Shown: in pieces, positions 7,944-16,837 of the stretch | How positions within the stretch are numbered: position 1 is the stretch's first letter | How the letters are laid out: each line of letters opens with the position of its first letter | Assembly (NCBI RefSeq): GCF_003315035.1 | Contig: NZ_QNRE01000002.1 | Span: forward strand, 620,001-684,000 | Reading direction: 5' to 3' | From: Nocardia puris | GTDB lineage: Bacteria > Actinomycetota > Actinomycetes > Mycobacteriales > Mycobacteriaceae | Length of the DNA: 64,000 bases | The notes under the pieces: generated by a model | Seen by the model: only the letters and a program-made list of their open reading frames with translations | Database searches by the model: none | Told to the model about the DNA's origin: nothing | Program-made: the position numbers and the translations under genes

Positions 7944-10208
7944 TCACGCCTTTTCGCGCACGCGGTCGGTGATCCAGGCGGCGATGCGCGCGCGATTGGT
8001 CATGCCGAGTTTGGCGAGGATGTTGCGCACATGGGTGTCGGCGGTGCGATGGGCCATGGCCAGCCGGTTCGCGATCTCCCGGTTGGTCAGGCCCAGCGCG
8101 ACCAGTTCGGCCACCTCGAGTTCCCTGGCGGTGAGCGGTTCGGCCTCGGCCGCCGGGGGCTCGTCCTCCCCCAGGGCGTAGCGGCGCGCCCGGTCCAGCG
8201 ACATCGCCCGGCCGGCCGCGAAGTGCTCGGCGAAGGCGGCGTCACCGAGCGCGCGCAGGTTTCCGTCGCGGCACTGGGTGTAGGGCACCACCAGGATCAC
8301 CTCCGGGTCGGCGCCCAGCATCTCCCAGCAGGACGCGGCCGCACCCGACAGCCGCGCCGACCGCTCGTATTCCCCACGCAGGCAAGCGATCCAGGACAGC
8401 GATTCGATGTGGTAGGCGTCGCCGAAGCGGCTGTCGCGGCGGATCGTCGAGGCCAGGCCCTGCCGCGCCGCGCGCTCGGCGTCGTCGTGGTCGCCGCGCG
8501 CCAGATGCGTCAGGCACAGCGCGAAGAGCAGCACGTCGCGGTAGTAGGTGTCGCCGCACCGTTCGCAGTCGGCCACGGCCGCGTCCAGCACGCGCAGGCT
8601 CTCGGCGGAGTCGGTGGTGATCGTCGCCAGCGCGAGCAGGTTCGCCGCCGCCACCGCGAACCGGAGATCGCCGAGCTCCCGGAACCGGTCCATCGCCACC
8701 GCCGCGAGCTTCGCGGCGGGTGCGTTGTCGTTCACGATCTTGGCGGCGTGCGCGCCCACCGCCATGATCATCGCCTCGGTGTGCGCGTCGCCGGGGGCGA
8801 GCGCCTCTTCGGCGCGGGCCAGGCGCGCGTGCGCGTCGTCGAGGTCGGCCAGCCACAGCGAATGCCACGCCGCGACCGCCTCGGCGTACGCGCGCTCCGG
8901 GTGTTCGGGCGAGGCCGCCGCCAGCGCCCGGTCGAGCCAGGCGCGGGCGGCCCGGTTCGCGCCGCGCAACGTCCAGTACTCCGGCACCCGGCACGCCATC
9001 GACAGCGCGAGGTCCGCGCCGCCGGGCTCGCTCAGCGAATACTCCAGTCCCACAAGCAGATCCGCGTGGTCGCGGCGCAGCCGCCACACCCAGTCGAGCT
9101 GGGCGGCGCTCATCCAGCCGTCGTCGGCGGCGCGCACCACCCGGTGGAACCAATCCCGGTGACGCCGCGCCACCCCGTCCAGCTCCCCCGCCGCGCGCAG
9201 CTGTTCGAGTCCGTATTCGCGGACCGGTTCGAGCATCCGGTAGCGCAACACGGCGTCACCGTGGCGTTCCAGGAGGGACTTGTCGACCAATCCGTCGATC
9301 GTGTCGACCACCACGGCCGCGGTGTCGCCGCACAGGAACTCGGCGGAATCGAGCGCGAACGAGCCGGCGAACGCCGCCAGGCGCCGCCACACCGCGCGCT
9401 CGACCTCGGTGCACAGGTCGTAGCTCCAGTCCAGGGTCGCGCGCAGCGTCTGCTGCCTGGGCGAGCCGGTGCGGCTCGCGGCCGTCGACAGGGCCAGCTG
9501 CCCCGACCACCGCTCCAGCGCCTGGCGCGGTGACAGCGACCGCATCCGGGCGGCGGCCAATTCGATGGCCAAGGGCACGCCGTCCAGAGTCCGGCACAAC
9601 CGCACCACGTCCGCGCAATTGGCCGCGGTGAGGGTGAACTCCGAGGACGCGGCCCGCGCGCGGTCCACGAACAGGCGGACCGCGTCGAAGGTCCGCGCCC
9701 GGGCGGGCGTGCCGGTCTCGTCGGCGGGCACCGGCAGCGGCGGCACCCGCACCACGTGCTCGCCCGGGACGCCGAGCGACTGCCGCGACGTCGCCAGCAC
9801 CGTGACGCGCGGGCAGTCGGCCAGCACGTCGGTGACGAACTCGGCGCACGCCATCAGCACGTGCTCGCAGTTGTCCATGATCAGCAGCACGTGGCGCTCG
9901 CGCAGGTACCCGAGCACCCGTCCGGTGATCGATTCGCCCGACCGCAACCGCAGATCGAGCCGGTCGGCCACGCTGGCGGCGAGCGCCGCGCCGTCGGCGA
10001 GTTCGGCCAGCTCCACGAACACCGCCCCGCCGGGATAGGCGCGCCCGATCTCCCCGGCGACCCGCCGCGCCAGGCGCGTCTTCCCGATGCCGCCGCATCC
10101 GGTGAGCGTGACCAGTCGCCGGTCCCCGAGCAGGCGGCGCACCTCCGCGGCCTCGTCGCGGCGGCCGACATAGCTGGTCGGCTCCGCGTCGGGCAGCTCG
10201 CGTGTCAT
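7944..10208 (-). CDS. Large LuxR-family regulator with NB-ARC/AAA ATPase domain
   Basis: A 754-residue regulator. Residues 10-300 are an ATPase: Walker A GCGGIGKTRLA, Walker B LLIMDNCEHVL, sensor VLATSRQSLGVPGE and the GLPLAIELAAAR motif. The middle (about 330-680) is Ala-rich helical, TPR-like. The last 65 residues are a GerE/LuxR helix-turn-helix (LTARELEVAELVALGLTNREIANRLAMAHRTADTHVRNIL). It belongs to the mycobacterial Rv0386/Rv0890c-like class (without the cyclase domain). The signal it senses is unknown. ATG 10208 starts just before the YVGRRDE motif, as in homologues. It diverges from the PucR-type gene across 228 bp. Confidence 0.88.
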   Translation of the reverse strand: MTRELPDAEPTSYVGRRDEAAEVRRLLGDRRLVTLTGCGGIGKTRLARRVAGEIGRAYPGGAVFVELAELADGAALAASVADRLDLRLRSGESITGRVLGYLRERHVLLIMDNCEHVLMACAEFVTDVLADCPRVTVLATSRQSLGVPGEHVVRVPPLPVPADETGTPARARTFDAVRLFVDRARAASSEFTLTAANCADVVRLCRTLDGVPLAIELAAARMRSLSPRQALERWSGQLALSTAASRTGSPRQQTLRATLDWSYDLCTEVERAVWRRLAAFAGSFALDSAEFLCGDTAAVVVDTIDGLVDKSLLERHGDAVLRYRMLEPVREYGLEQLRAAGELDGVARRHRDWFHRVVRAADDGWMSAAQLDWVWRLRRDHADLLVGLEYSLSEPGGADLALSMACRVPEYWTLRGANRAARAWLDRALAAASPEHPERAYAEAVAAWHSLWLADLDDAHARLARAEEALAPGDAHTEAMIMAVGAHAAKIVNDNAPAAKLAAVAMDRFRELGDLRFAVAAANLLALATITTDSAESLRVLDAAVADCERCGDTYYRDVLLFALCLTHLARGDHDDAERAARQGLASTIRRDSRFGDAYHIESLSWIACLRGEYERSARLSGAAASCWEMLGADPEVILVVPYTQCRDGNLRALGDAAFAEHFAAGRAMSLDRARRYALGEDEPPAAEAEPLTARELEVAELVALGLTNREIANRLAMAHRTADTHVRNILAKLGMTNRARIAAWITDRVREKA

Positions 10209-10436
10209 GCGCCGTGCACTCCCTTCGCTCCCCGCAACACCTACCGCCCACGGCCACCGGGCGGCCGGCGCAACGGCATCGTACTGCGCCGACATGCCCC
10301 GCCAGGGGCGAAACCGGGCGCTCGGTTCCGGCCACCGCTGCCGATGCCTACGGCACCGGCCTACGCAGAAATGCCGATACCGCCGCGGACTCGCACCGGG
10401 CACGCTGAAACCGCAGGTAGCTGAGAGGAGTCCGTC

Positions 10437-11594
10437 ATGGCGCCGATGTCCGCCGCACCCACCGCCCTCGTCGATGTCCCCGAGTCCGTCGAGGCCACCA
10501 TCGAGGAGTGCCTGCGCCGGGCGGCCGGGCCGGGCGTGCCCGCCGACGACCTGCTGGACGAGGCCGTGGAGCGCTGGATCGACCACGGCGTCGCCCTCGA
10601 GACGGTGCTGGCCTCGGTGCACGAAGCCATCCGCGCCCGCCTGCGCACCGCACCGGCCCACCCCGGCGACGCCGAACCGCTGGATCTACTGCGCGGCACG
10701 CTCGACCTGCTGGACGAGACCACCGCACGGATCTCGGGCGCCTACCTGCGCAGGCTGGACGCGGCGCCGGAGCAGCCACGGCCCGGATCGAGGACCTTCG
10801 CCGCCGCGCTGCTCGCGGGCACGGCGACCACCGCCGTGGCGCGCCAGTGCGGGTGCCACCTGGCCGACGAGTACTGGATTCTGGCCCTCGCCCGCCCGCG
10901 GTTTCCCGCGGTGCCGCGCCCCGGCATCGACCCGCGCGTCTGGGCCGGGCGGGTGTTGCGCGCCCTCGATCTCGAGCTCTCGCGACAGTTCCCGGGCCGC
11001 GGCGCCGCCGTGCTCTCCGCCGACGGCGGCACGCTACTGCTGCCCGCCGCCGACTGCGACGACGCCGACCTGGAGATGCTGGTGCGCGGGCTCACCGGCG
11101 CCGCCGAGCTGCCGCTCACGGTGGTCGCGCTGCGGGCCGCGACCGCCGAGATCCCCGCCGACTCCGCCGTCGCGCACGACATGCTCGACATCGCCCTGCG
11201 CCTGGGCCTCCCGGCCCGCGTCCACCGGTTCGGCGATCTGGCACTGGAGTACCAGCTCACCCGCCCCGGACCGGGCCTGGAGACGCTGGCCGCCCTGCTC
11301 GACCCGCTCGACGACCAGCCCGAACTGCTGGAGACCCTGGGCTGCCACATCGCCACCGGACTCAACCGCAAACGCACGAGCCGCATGCTGCACCTGCACG
11401 TCAACTCGATCGACTACCGCCTGCGCCGGATCGCGGCCCTCACCGGGCTCGAGGCGGGCAAGTCCGACGGACTCTGGTATCTGCGTTCGGCGTACGTCGC
11501 GCACAGCTACCGGCAGTCGGCGGCACCGTTCCCGTACGACCATCGGACGAACACGGCGCACCTCGAACCGGTGTGGGCCACGGACTGCGCGTGA
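10437..11594 (+). CDS. PucR/CdaR-type transcriptional regulator
   Basis: A 385-residue protein whose C-terminus carries the PucR helix-turn-helix (LETLGCHIATGLNRKRTSRMLHLHVNSIDYRLRRIAALTG, about residues 300-345). The N-terminal part resembles the RsbRD/GGDEF-like sensor region of actinobacterial CdaR proteins. Family members activate or repress nearby catabolic genes, but no obvious target is adjacent; the divergent LuxR-type gene shares the 228-bp promoter region. AGAGGAG lies 7 nt before ATG 10437. The final 30 residues beyond the HTH are polar and unrelated to the family. Confidence 0.82.
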   Translation: MAPMSAAPTALVDVPESVEATIEECLRRAAGPGVPADDLLDEAVERWIDHGVALETVLASVHEAIRARLRTAPAHPGDAEPLDLLRGTLDLLDETTARISGAYLRRLDAAPEQPRPGSRTFAAALLAGTATTAVARQCGCHLADEYWILALARPRFPAVPRPGIDPRVWAGRVLRALDLELSRQFPGRGAAVLSADGGTLLLPAADCDDADLEMLVRGLTGAAELPLTVVALRAATAEIPADSAVAHDMLDIALRLGLPARVHRFGDLALEYQLTRPGPGLETLAALLDPLDDQPELLETLGCHIATGLNRKRTSRMLHLHVNSIDYRLRRIAALTGLEAGKSDGLWYLRSAYVAHSYRQSAAPFPYDHRTNTAHLEPVWATDCA

Positions 11595-11846
11595 ACCGTC
11601 ACCAGGGCGACTGACTGTGCTCGACCCGAAGAACTCCCGGAATCCTCCCCGCCGACGCCGCTGCGATCGGCCCGCGCCACTGGGCGTCGGCGTAGGGCCG
11701 TCGATAGCGATCGCGACGATGCGCCGGCGCCCCGCGGCAGTCCACTCACCGCCCTCGTAGGCGCGGCGCGCGGCCGCCGCGACCTGGACCAGACCGACGC
11801 GGGCGCACGCGATTTCGCGCCCGGACGGTAACGGGCGCAACCGATC

Positions 11847-12062
11847 TCACACCAGATAGGACCGCAGCGCGGCGCGGGCGTGTGTGCGCAGGGGCCGGTC
11901 GGCGCGGGTGCCCGGGGCCGTGAGAATGCCGCGCACGTGGACGCGGAACTGCTGGTCGGTCATGCCGAAGGTGACAAAGATGTCCTCGGTGCCGGGTCCC
12001 CCGAACGGCTCCCAGATGAGCGCGAAGTCCAGGACGGCCAGATCGTCGGGTTCCACCCCCAC
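11847..12062 (-). CDS. Small hypothetical protein (DUF3263-like)
   Basis: A 71-residue protein. The core WEPFGGPGTEDIFVTFGMTDQQFRVHVRGIL recalls the short actinobacterial DUF3263 proteins, in which a helix-turn-helix-like segment follows a conserved Trp; this assignment is tentative. GGAAGGAAG lies directly before the GTG at 12062 and is better spaced for the next GTG at 12056, so the true protein may be two residues shorter. It follows the truncated anti-sigma gene on the same strand. Confidence 0.55.
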   Translation of the reverse strand: MGVEPDDLAVLDFALIWEPFGGPGTEDIFVTFGMTDQQFRVHVRGILTAPGTRADRPLRTHARAALRSYLV

Positions 12063-12145
12063 CTTCCTTCCGCGCGGGGCATCACCGGAGATTGTGTCCC
12101 GCGCGGGTTACCGCAATGTGGCGGCGCGGCTAACCCGCCCGCACA

Positions 12146-12436
12146 TCACCGGGGTGATCCCCACCGGCGTCCGCGCCACCAGTGACCCGGGCAGGGGTCG
12201 GAGCGCTCGCCGAGGGCGTTCAGTAGGCGAGGTTCGAGGCCGGGCGGCGGCGGGTGCGCGTCGAGGATCGCGAGGACGGCCATGATGTCGTGGACGGTGG
12301 CGACGACGGCGTCGAATTCGGCGGCCGCGTAGGGGCCCGCACGGTCGCGGAGCAGTTCGATGGCGACGCGTTCGGCCGGGCTCACCGCGTCGAGGGCGTA
12401 CGGGTAGGCGAGGTCGAGCAGGTCGGCGGGAGTCAT
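12146..12436 (-). CDS. Truncated RskA-like anti-sigma factor (no membrane or C-terminal domain)
   Basis: A 96-residue protein, MTPADLLDLAYPYALDAVSPAERVAIE..., matching the N-terminal sigma-binding domain of anti-SigK RskA and closely similar to the start of the full-length copy at 19707 (LLDLAYPYALDALPDADRRAVE). Full-length RskA is about 230-245 residues with a transmembrane helix and an extracytoplasmic domain; here the frame stops after LLNALGERSDPCPG and a short basic tail. No remnant of the missing part is visible downstream. ATG overlaps the end of the sigma-factor gene by 4 bp. It may be a soluble anti-sigma factor or a decayed one. Confidence 0.8.
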   Translation of the reverse strand: MTPADLLDLAYPYALDAVSPAERVAIELLRDRAGPYAAAEFDAVVATVHDIMAVLAILDAHPPPPGLEPRLLNALGERSDPCPGHWWRGRRWGSPR

Positions 12437-13095
12437 CGAGGGGCGCCCTCGGCGAGCGCGGCCGCCAGGCGGGCGAGACCGTCGCGGATGCGGGACTTCA
12501 CGGTGGGCAGGGGCGCGCCGAGCTTCTCGGCCACCTCGGCGTAGGTCAGGCCGCCGTAGTAGGCGAGGGTGACGGCGTCGTATTGCAGCGGGGTGAGGGC
12601 GTCGAGTCCGCGCAGTACCGCCTGCTCGTCGAGACGCTGTTCGACGGTCTCGCTCACCACATCGTGCTCCCGGCCCAGGTGCACGAACCCGAACACGACA
12701 TCGCGCATCCCCGCGGCGCGGTCGGAGCGGATGCGGTCGACGGCGCGACGGTGGGTCAGCATCATCAGCCAGCCCACCGGGCCGCACATCCGCTCGTCGT
12801 AGCGCGCGGCGAACGACCACACCTGCAGGTAGACCTCCTGGGTGATCTCCTCGGCGACGGTGCGGTTGCGCGTCATCCGCAGCGACAGCCCGAAGACGCG
12901 GTGGCTCGTCTGCCGGTAGAACTCGGTGAACGCCCGCCGGTCGCCGTCGCCGATCGCGTGCACCAGCGCGATGAAACGCCGCGACGGGCTCTCGTCGCGG
13001 GTGGGCGCGCCACGCCCCGTGCGATCCGACGCATCCTCTTCGGCCGGGCGGATCTCGCGCTCCAGCACCGCGGCCGGGCTCTGCGTCGGTGTCAT
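12433..13095 (-). CDS. ECF sigma factor, SigK-like paralogue
   Basis: A 220-residue ECF sigma factor. Region 2 is FIALVHAIGDGDRRAFTEFYRQTSHRVFGLSLRMTR...EEITQEVYLQVW, and region 4 is LTPLQYDAVTLAYYGGLTYAEVAEKLGAPLPTVKSRIRDGLARL. It aligns along its whole length with the SigK copy at 19058, sharing WLMMLTHRRAVDR and LAYYGG-TYA. A GGAGG ribosome site lies about 12 nt before ATG 13095. It is paired with a truncated anti-sigma gene (4-bp overlap) and reads away from the lipid operon that starts at 13456. Confidence 0.88.
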   Translation of the reverse strand: MTPTQSPAAVLEREIRPAEEDASDRTGRGAPTRDESPSRRFIALVHAIGDGDRRAFTEFYRQTSHRVFGLSLRMTRNRTVAEEITQEVYLQVWSFAARYDERMCGPVGWLMMLTHRRAVDRIRSDRAAGMRDVVFGFVHLGREHDVVSETVEQRLDEQAVLRGLDALTPLQYDAVTLAYYGGLTYAEVAEKLGAPLPTVKSRIRDGLARLAAALAEGAPR

Positions 13096-13455
13096 GATCG
13101 TTCGTTACCTCCGGGACGGGGGGCGGGGCCACGGATCGATCTCCCTGGGTCACCGGCCGAGGTCGGGAGGATTCGGCCGGTGACTTCCAGCGACGGGGCG
13201 GCTGAACCCCGTCCGGTGCCCGGTTACGTATCCGGTGGGCACCGCACAGGACTTCGCGCACACCACGCCGGGGGTTTGGTCCCGGACGAACATTTCCGCC
13301 GTCCGGTCGTGACCGAGAACACTCCTCGCCGCCAAACCGCGGGCGGTTTCCTATCGAAGTGGGGATATGCGAGCAGTTCGTGACAACGCCCCACCCGGCC
13401 GTGTGCCCGTCCCGCGCACGCCGTGGGCCCGACCGCGACGCCGAGCGGGGGCACC
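13096..13455. promoter_or_regulatory. Divergent promoter region between SigK-like gene and the lipid operon
   Basis: A 360-bp gene-free region separating two divergent units. It contains an inverted repeat at 13215-13243 (GGTGCCC ... GGGCACC). No sequence close to the mycobacterial SigK promoter (CCATCC / CGAATA) was found by eye. Confidence 0.4.
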
Positions 13456-14817
13456 GTGACCCCGCTGCCCGCGCCCCGGGACATCGCCGTGATCGGCAGC
13501 GGTGTCGCCGGGCTCACCGCCGCCTATCTCCTGGCCGGGCACGACCGGGTGACGTTGTACGAGAAGGACTCCCGGCTCGGCGGCCACGCGCACACGCACG
13601 AGATCGAGTACGCGCCGGGGCGGCGGGTGTGCGTGGACTCCGGGTTCCTCGTGCACAACGACCGGACCTACCCCACGCTGCGGTGGTTGTTCGGCGAACT
13701 CGGCGTGGCGACCCGGGAGACCGATATGTCCATGTCGGTGCGCGCCGACGCCACCGGACTCGAATACGCCGGGGCCAGAGGACTTCCCGGCCTCTTCCCG
13801 TCGGTGCGCACGGCCCGCGATCCGCGCTACCTCCGGATGCTGACCGAGGTGCCGCGCTTCCACCGCGCCGCCCGCGACCTGGTGCGCCGGGCGGACGATG
13901 GCGTCACCCTGGCGGATTTCCTCGCGCGCCACCGGTTCAGCGCCTACTTCACCGACCATTTCGTGACGCCCATCGTCGCGGCGGTCTGGTCCTGCGCACC
14001 CGGCCTGGCCACGCGGTATCCGGCGCACTACCTGTTCCGGTTCCTGGAGCACCACGGGATGCTCACCGTGTTCGGCTCGCCGACGTGGCGCACCGTGATC
14101 GGCGGGTCGGCCCGTTACGTGGCGAGGATCGCCGAGACGGTCACCGAAATTCGCACCAACGCCACGGTTCTCGCCGTCGCCGAACGCGAGGAGGGCGTGG
14201 TGGTCGTGGAGCCGTCGGGCACGCGGCGGTTCGACGCCGCCGTCATCGCCACCCATCCCCGGCAGGCTCTCGACCTGCTGGCGGCGCCCTCGAACCTCGC
14301 CCGCGACGTGCTCAACGCCATGCCGTACTCGGTGAATCCCGCGCAACTGCACACCGACGAGTCGCTGCTGCCGAGGGCGCGGCGGGCGCGCGCCTCATGG
14401 AACTACCTGGTGCCGTCCGGCCCCGAGGACGGCGTGGTGGTCACCTACGACCTCACCCGGCTGATGGGGCTCGACCACATCGGCGACCGGCGCTTCCTCG
14501 TCACGCTCGGCGGCGCGCACCTGGTCGACCCGTCCCGGGTGATCGCCGAGATGACCTACGAGCACCCGATCTACACCCCCGAATCCGTTGCCGCGCAACG
14601 CCGTCTCCCCGACCTCGACACCGACCGGATCGTGTTCGCGGGCGCCTACCACGGCTGGGGCTTCCACGAGGACGGCGCGCGCTCCGGCCTGCGCGCCGCC
14701 GAACGCCTCGGCCTGCGCCGCCCTCCACCCGACCTCCCCGTCCGCGCGGACGACGGGCCTTCGCGGGCGCGCGGGAGGGGCTGCCCCCGGTCGGCGGCCC
14801 CGGTGGAGGCGCGATGA
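13456..14817 (+). CDS. FAD-dependent amine oxidase-like protein (Rv0449c-type)
   Basis: A 453-residue flavoprotein. The dinucleotide-binding fold is at the very N-terminus (IAVIGSGVAGLTAAYLLAGHDRVTLYEKDSRLGGHAHT) and the C-terminal FAD motif at FAGAYHGWGFHEDGARSGLRAA. This is the NAD(P)-binding/amine-oxidase family encoded next to cyclopropane-synthase genes in many bacteria and corresponds in position and type to M. tuberculosis Rv0449c, a SigK-controlled gene. It probably acts on a lipid intermediate made by the downstream methyltransferases. GTG 13456 is preferred (GAGCGGGGG just upstream); GTG 13423 is the alternative. Overlaps the next gene by 4 bp. Confidence 0.87.
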   Translation: MTPLPAPRDIAVIGSGVAGLTAAYLLAGHDRVTLYEKDSRLGGHAHTHEIEYAPGRRVCVDSGFLVHNDRTYPTLRWLFGELGVATRETDMSMSVRADATGLEYAGARGLPGLFPSVRTARDPRYLRMLTEVPRFHRAARDLVRRADDGVTLADFLARHRFSAYFTDHFVTPIVAAVWSCAPGLATRYPAHYLFRFLEHHGMLTVFGSPTWRTVIGGSARYVARIAETVTEIRTNATVLAVAEREEGVVVVEPSGTRRFDAAVIATHPRQALDLLAAPSNLARDVLNAMPYSVNPAQLHTDESLLPRARRARASWNYLVPSGPEDGVVVTYDLTRLMGLDHIGDRRFLVTLGGAHLVDPSRVIAEMTYEHPIYTPESVAAQRRLPDLDTDRIVFAGAYHGWGFHEDGARSGLRAAERLGLRRPPPDLPVRADDGPSRARGRGCPRSAAPVEAR

Positions 14818-15581
14818 CCGAACCCGCCCTCTACTTCACGCGCATCCACCACGCGCGCCGCGCTCCCGTGCGCCACGAGTTCGACTATCGCGGCTACAGC
14901 TGGTACTTCGACCTCGCGCACCCGCCGAAGGTCCCGCTGCTTCTGCGCCCGTTGGCAAGCTTCCGCGCCGAGGATCACCTCTTCCCGCCGTCCGGTAGGT
15001 CGCGGCGGCAACACGGTGGGGGCCGCCCCGACGACCTGCGCGCTCGGGTCGATGCTGTCCTCGCCGCCCACGGCATCCATGACGCCGGCGGGCCGGTCAC
15101 CGCCCTCATGAACGCCCGCGTGTTCGGCTACGTCTTCGACCCGCTCACCGTGTTCTGGTGCCACGATCGGCGCGGTGACCTGCGCTGCGTCGTCGCCGAA
15201 GTGCACAACACGTACGGGCAGCGGCACGCCTACGTCGTCCAGCCGGACAAGCGGGGCCGCGCCGAGATCGACAAGGCTTTCCACGTCTCCCCGTTCCACC
15301 GGGTCGAGGGCCGCTACCGGCTGCGGCTACCGGAACCCGCCGACGCCCTCGACCTGCGGATCACCCTGCTCCGGGACGCGCAGCCCCCGTTCCACGCCGC
15401 GCTCACCGGCCACCGGCTGCCGGTGACGGCACGCACTGTGCTGCGCGCCAACCTCCGCGCCCCGCTCTCGCCCTTGCTCACCTCGGCCCGCATCCGCCGC
15501 CACGGCATCGCCCTGTGGGCGCGCGGGCTGCCGATCACCCCGCGCCCCCGCGCCGAATCACCGCTGAGGACGGCCCCGTGA
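14814..15581 (+). CDS. DUF1365 protein (Rv0448c-type)
   Basis: A 255-residue DUF1365 protein: LYFTRIHHARRAPVRHEFDYRGYSWYFDL, FGYVFDPLTVFWCHD and VVAEVHNTYGQRHAYVV are the family signatures. Function is unproven; members sit almost always between an FAD amine oxidase and a cyclopropane synthase, as here, implying a step in modified fatty-acid formation. It is soluble and has no signal peptide. ATG 14814 overlaps the preceding stop (ATGA) and its own stop overlaps the GTG of ufaA1. Confidence 0.88.
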   Translation: MTEPALYFTRIHHARRAPVRHEFDYRGYSWYFDLAHPPKVPLLLRPLASFRAEDHLFPPSGRSRRQHGGGRPDDLRARVDAVLAAHGIHDAGGPVTALMNARVFGYVFDPLTVFWCHDRRGDLRCVVAEVHNTYGQRHAYVVQPDKRGRAEIDKAFHVSPFHRVEGRYRLRLPEPADALDLRITLLRDAQPPFHAALTGHRLPVTARTVLRANLRAPLSPLLTSARIRRHGIALWARGLPITPRPRAESPLRTAP

Positions 15582-16837
15582 CCAGCTCCTGCCTCGACAC
15601 CCACACCGGCGACCTGCTGCCGCCCGTCCCCGGCGGACCGCGCGCCCGGCTCCGCGCCGATGTCGCCGCGCTGCTGTTCCGGCGCGCGGTGGCGCGGCTA
15701 CCGCTGCGCGTGGAGTTCCCCGACGGCACGGTCCTCGGCGCCGCGCACCCGGAACCGTTGCCGCGCATGATCCTTCGCGATCCGGACGCGTTCGTCGCCC
15801 GCCTCGGCACCCACGGCCTCATCGGGTTCGGCGAGTCCTACACGGCCGCCGAGTGGACCTCCCCCGACCCGGCGGACGTGCTCACCGTGCTGGCCACGGC
15901 TCTGACCCGGCTGATTCCCCGTCCGCTGCAACGGTTCCGGGCGCTGCTGCCCGCGCCGCCGGTGACGGAGACCGCCACGCAGGCCAACGCTCCCGGCCAC
16001 ATCGAGCACCACTACGACCTGTCGAACGAGCTGTTCGGGCTCTTCCTCGACGAGACCATGACCTACTCGTCCGCCCTGTTCGACGCCGACTCCGCGACCG
16101 CCACCTGGGAGGAGCTGGCCGAGGCGCAGCGCCGCAAGATGGACCGGCTGCTCGACGCCGCCCGCGTCGGGCCGGGCAGCCGGGTCCTCGAAATCGGCAC
16201 GGGCTGGGGCGAACTCTGCGTCCGGGCCGCCGCGCGCGGTGCGATCGTGCGTTCGGTGACGCTGTCGCGCCGCCAACTCGACCTGGCGCGCGACCGGGTG
16301 GCGGCCGCGGGCCACGCCGACATCGTCGACATCGACCTGCTCGACTACCGAGACATACGCGGCACCTACGACGCCATCGTGTCGATCGAAATGATCGAGG
16401 CGGTCGGATACCGCCACTGGGCAACGTATTTCACGTGCCTGGACCGGCTGCTCGCCCCGGGCGGGCGGGTCGCGCTCCAGGCCATCACCATGCCGCACGA
16501 CCGTATGCTCGCCACCCGGCGCACCTACACCTGGATCCAGAAGTACATCTTCCCCGGCGGTTTCCTGCCCTCCGTGGCGGCGATCGAACGAACAGCCCAC
16601 GCGCACACCGGGTTACGGGTCCGAGACCGGTTCGACTTCGGCCCGCACTACGCCGAGACACTGCGACTGTGGCGGGAACGCTTCGACGCCCACGCCGCCC
16701 GGGTCGCGGACCTCGGCTTCGACAGCCGATTCCGCCGCCTGTGGCAGTTCTACCTCGCGTACTCCGAGGCCGGGTTCCGCTCCGGATACCTCGATGTCGC
16801 GCAGTTCGTGCTGGACCGTCCGGAGGAGCACCGGTGA
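15578..16837 (+). CDS. ufaA1: Cyclopropane-fatty-acyl-phospholipid synthase family methyltransferase, UfaA1
   Basis: A 419-residue SAM-dependent methyltransferase. Residues 20-110 form the N-terminal lipid-binding region (RLPLRVEFPDGTVLG, HGLIGFGESYTAAEW); the catalytic domain has HYDLSNELFGLFLDETMTYSSALF, SAM motif VLEIGTGWGELCVRAAARGA, VSIEMIEAVGYRHW and YIFPGGFLPS. These match mycobacterial UfaA1 (Rv0447c), reported to methylate oleate toward tuberculostearic acid. Position in the Rv0449c-Rv0444c-like order supports the name. GTG 15578 sits in the stop of the DUF1365 gene. Confidence 0.87.
   Translation: MTSSCLDTHTGDLLPPVPGGPRARLRADVAALLFRRAVARLPLRVEFPDGTVLGAAHPEPLPRMILRDPDAFVARLGTHGLIGFGESYTAAEWTSPDPADVLTVLATALTRLIPRPLQRFRALLPAPPVTETATQANAPGHIEHHYDLSNELFGLFLDETMTYSSALFDADSATATWEELAEAQRRKMDRLLDAARVGPGSRVLEIGTGWGELCVRAAARGAIVRSVTLSRRQLDLARDRVAAAGHADIVDIDLLDYRDIRGTYDAIVSIEMIEAVGYRHWATYFTCLDRLLAPGGRVALQAITMPHDRMLATRRTYTWIQKYIFPGGFLPSVAAIERTAHAHTGLRVRDRFDFGPHYAETLRLWRERFDAHAARVADLGFDSRFRRLWQFYLAYSEAGFRSGYLDVAQFVLDRPEEHR

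Noticed and set aside
11600..12145. Lost C-terminal part of the truncated RskA copy
   Set aside because: All minus-strand frames downstream of the stop were read; none resembles the RskA membrane helix or outer domain.
13096..13455. SigK-dependent promoter for the lipid operon
   Set aside because: No CCATCC/CGAATA-like pair with suitable spacing was found by eye; the mycobacterial consensus may not apply.
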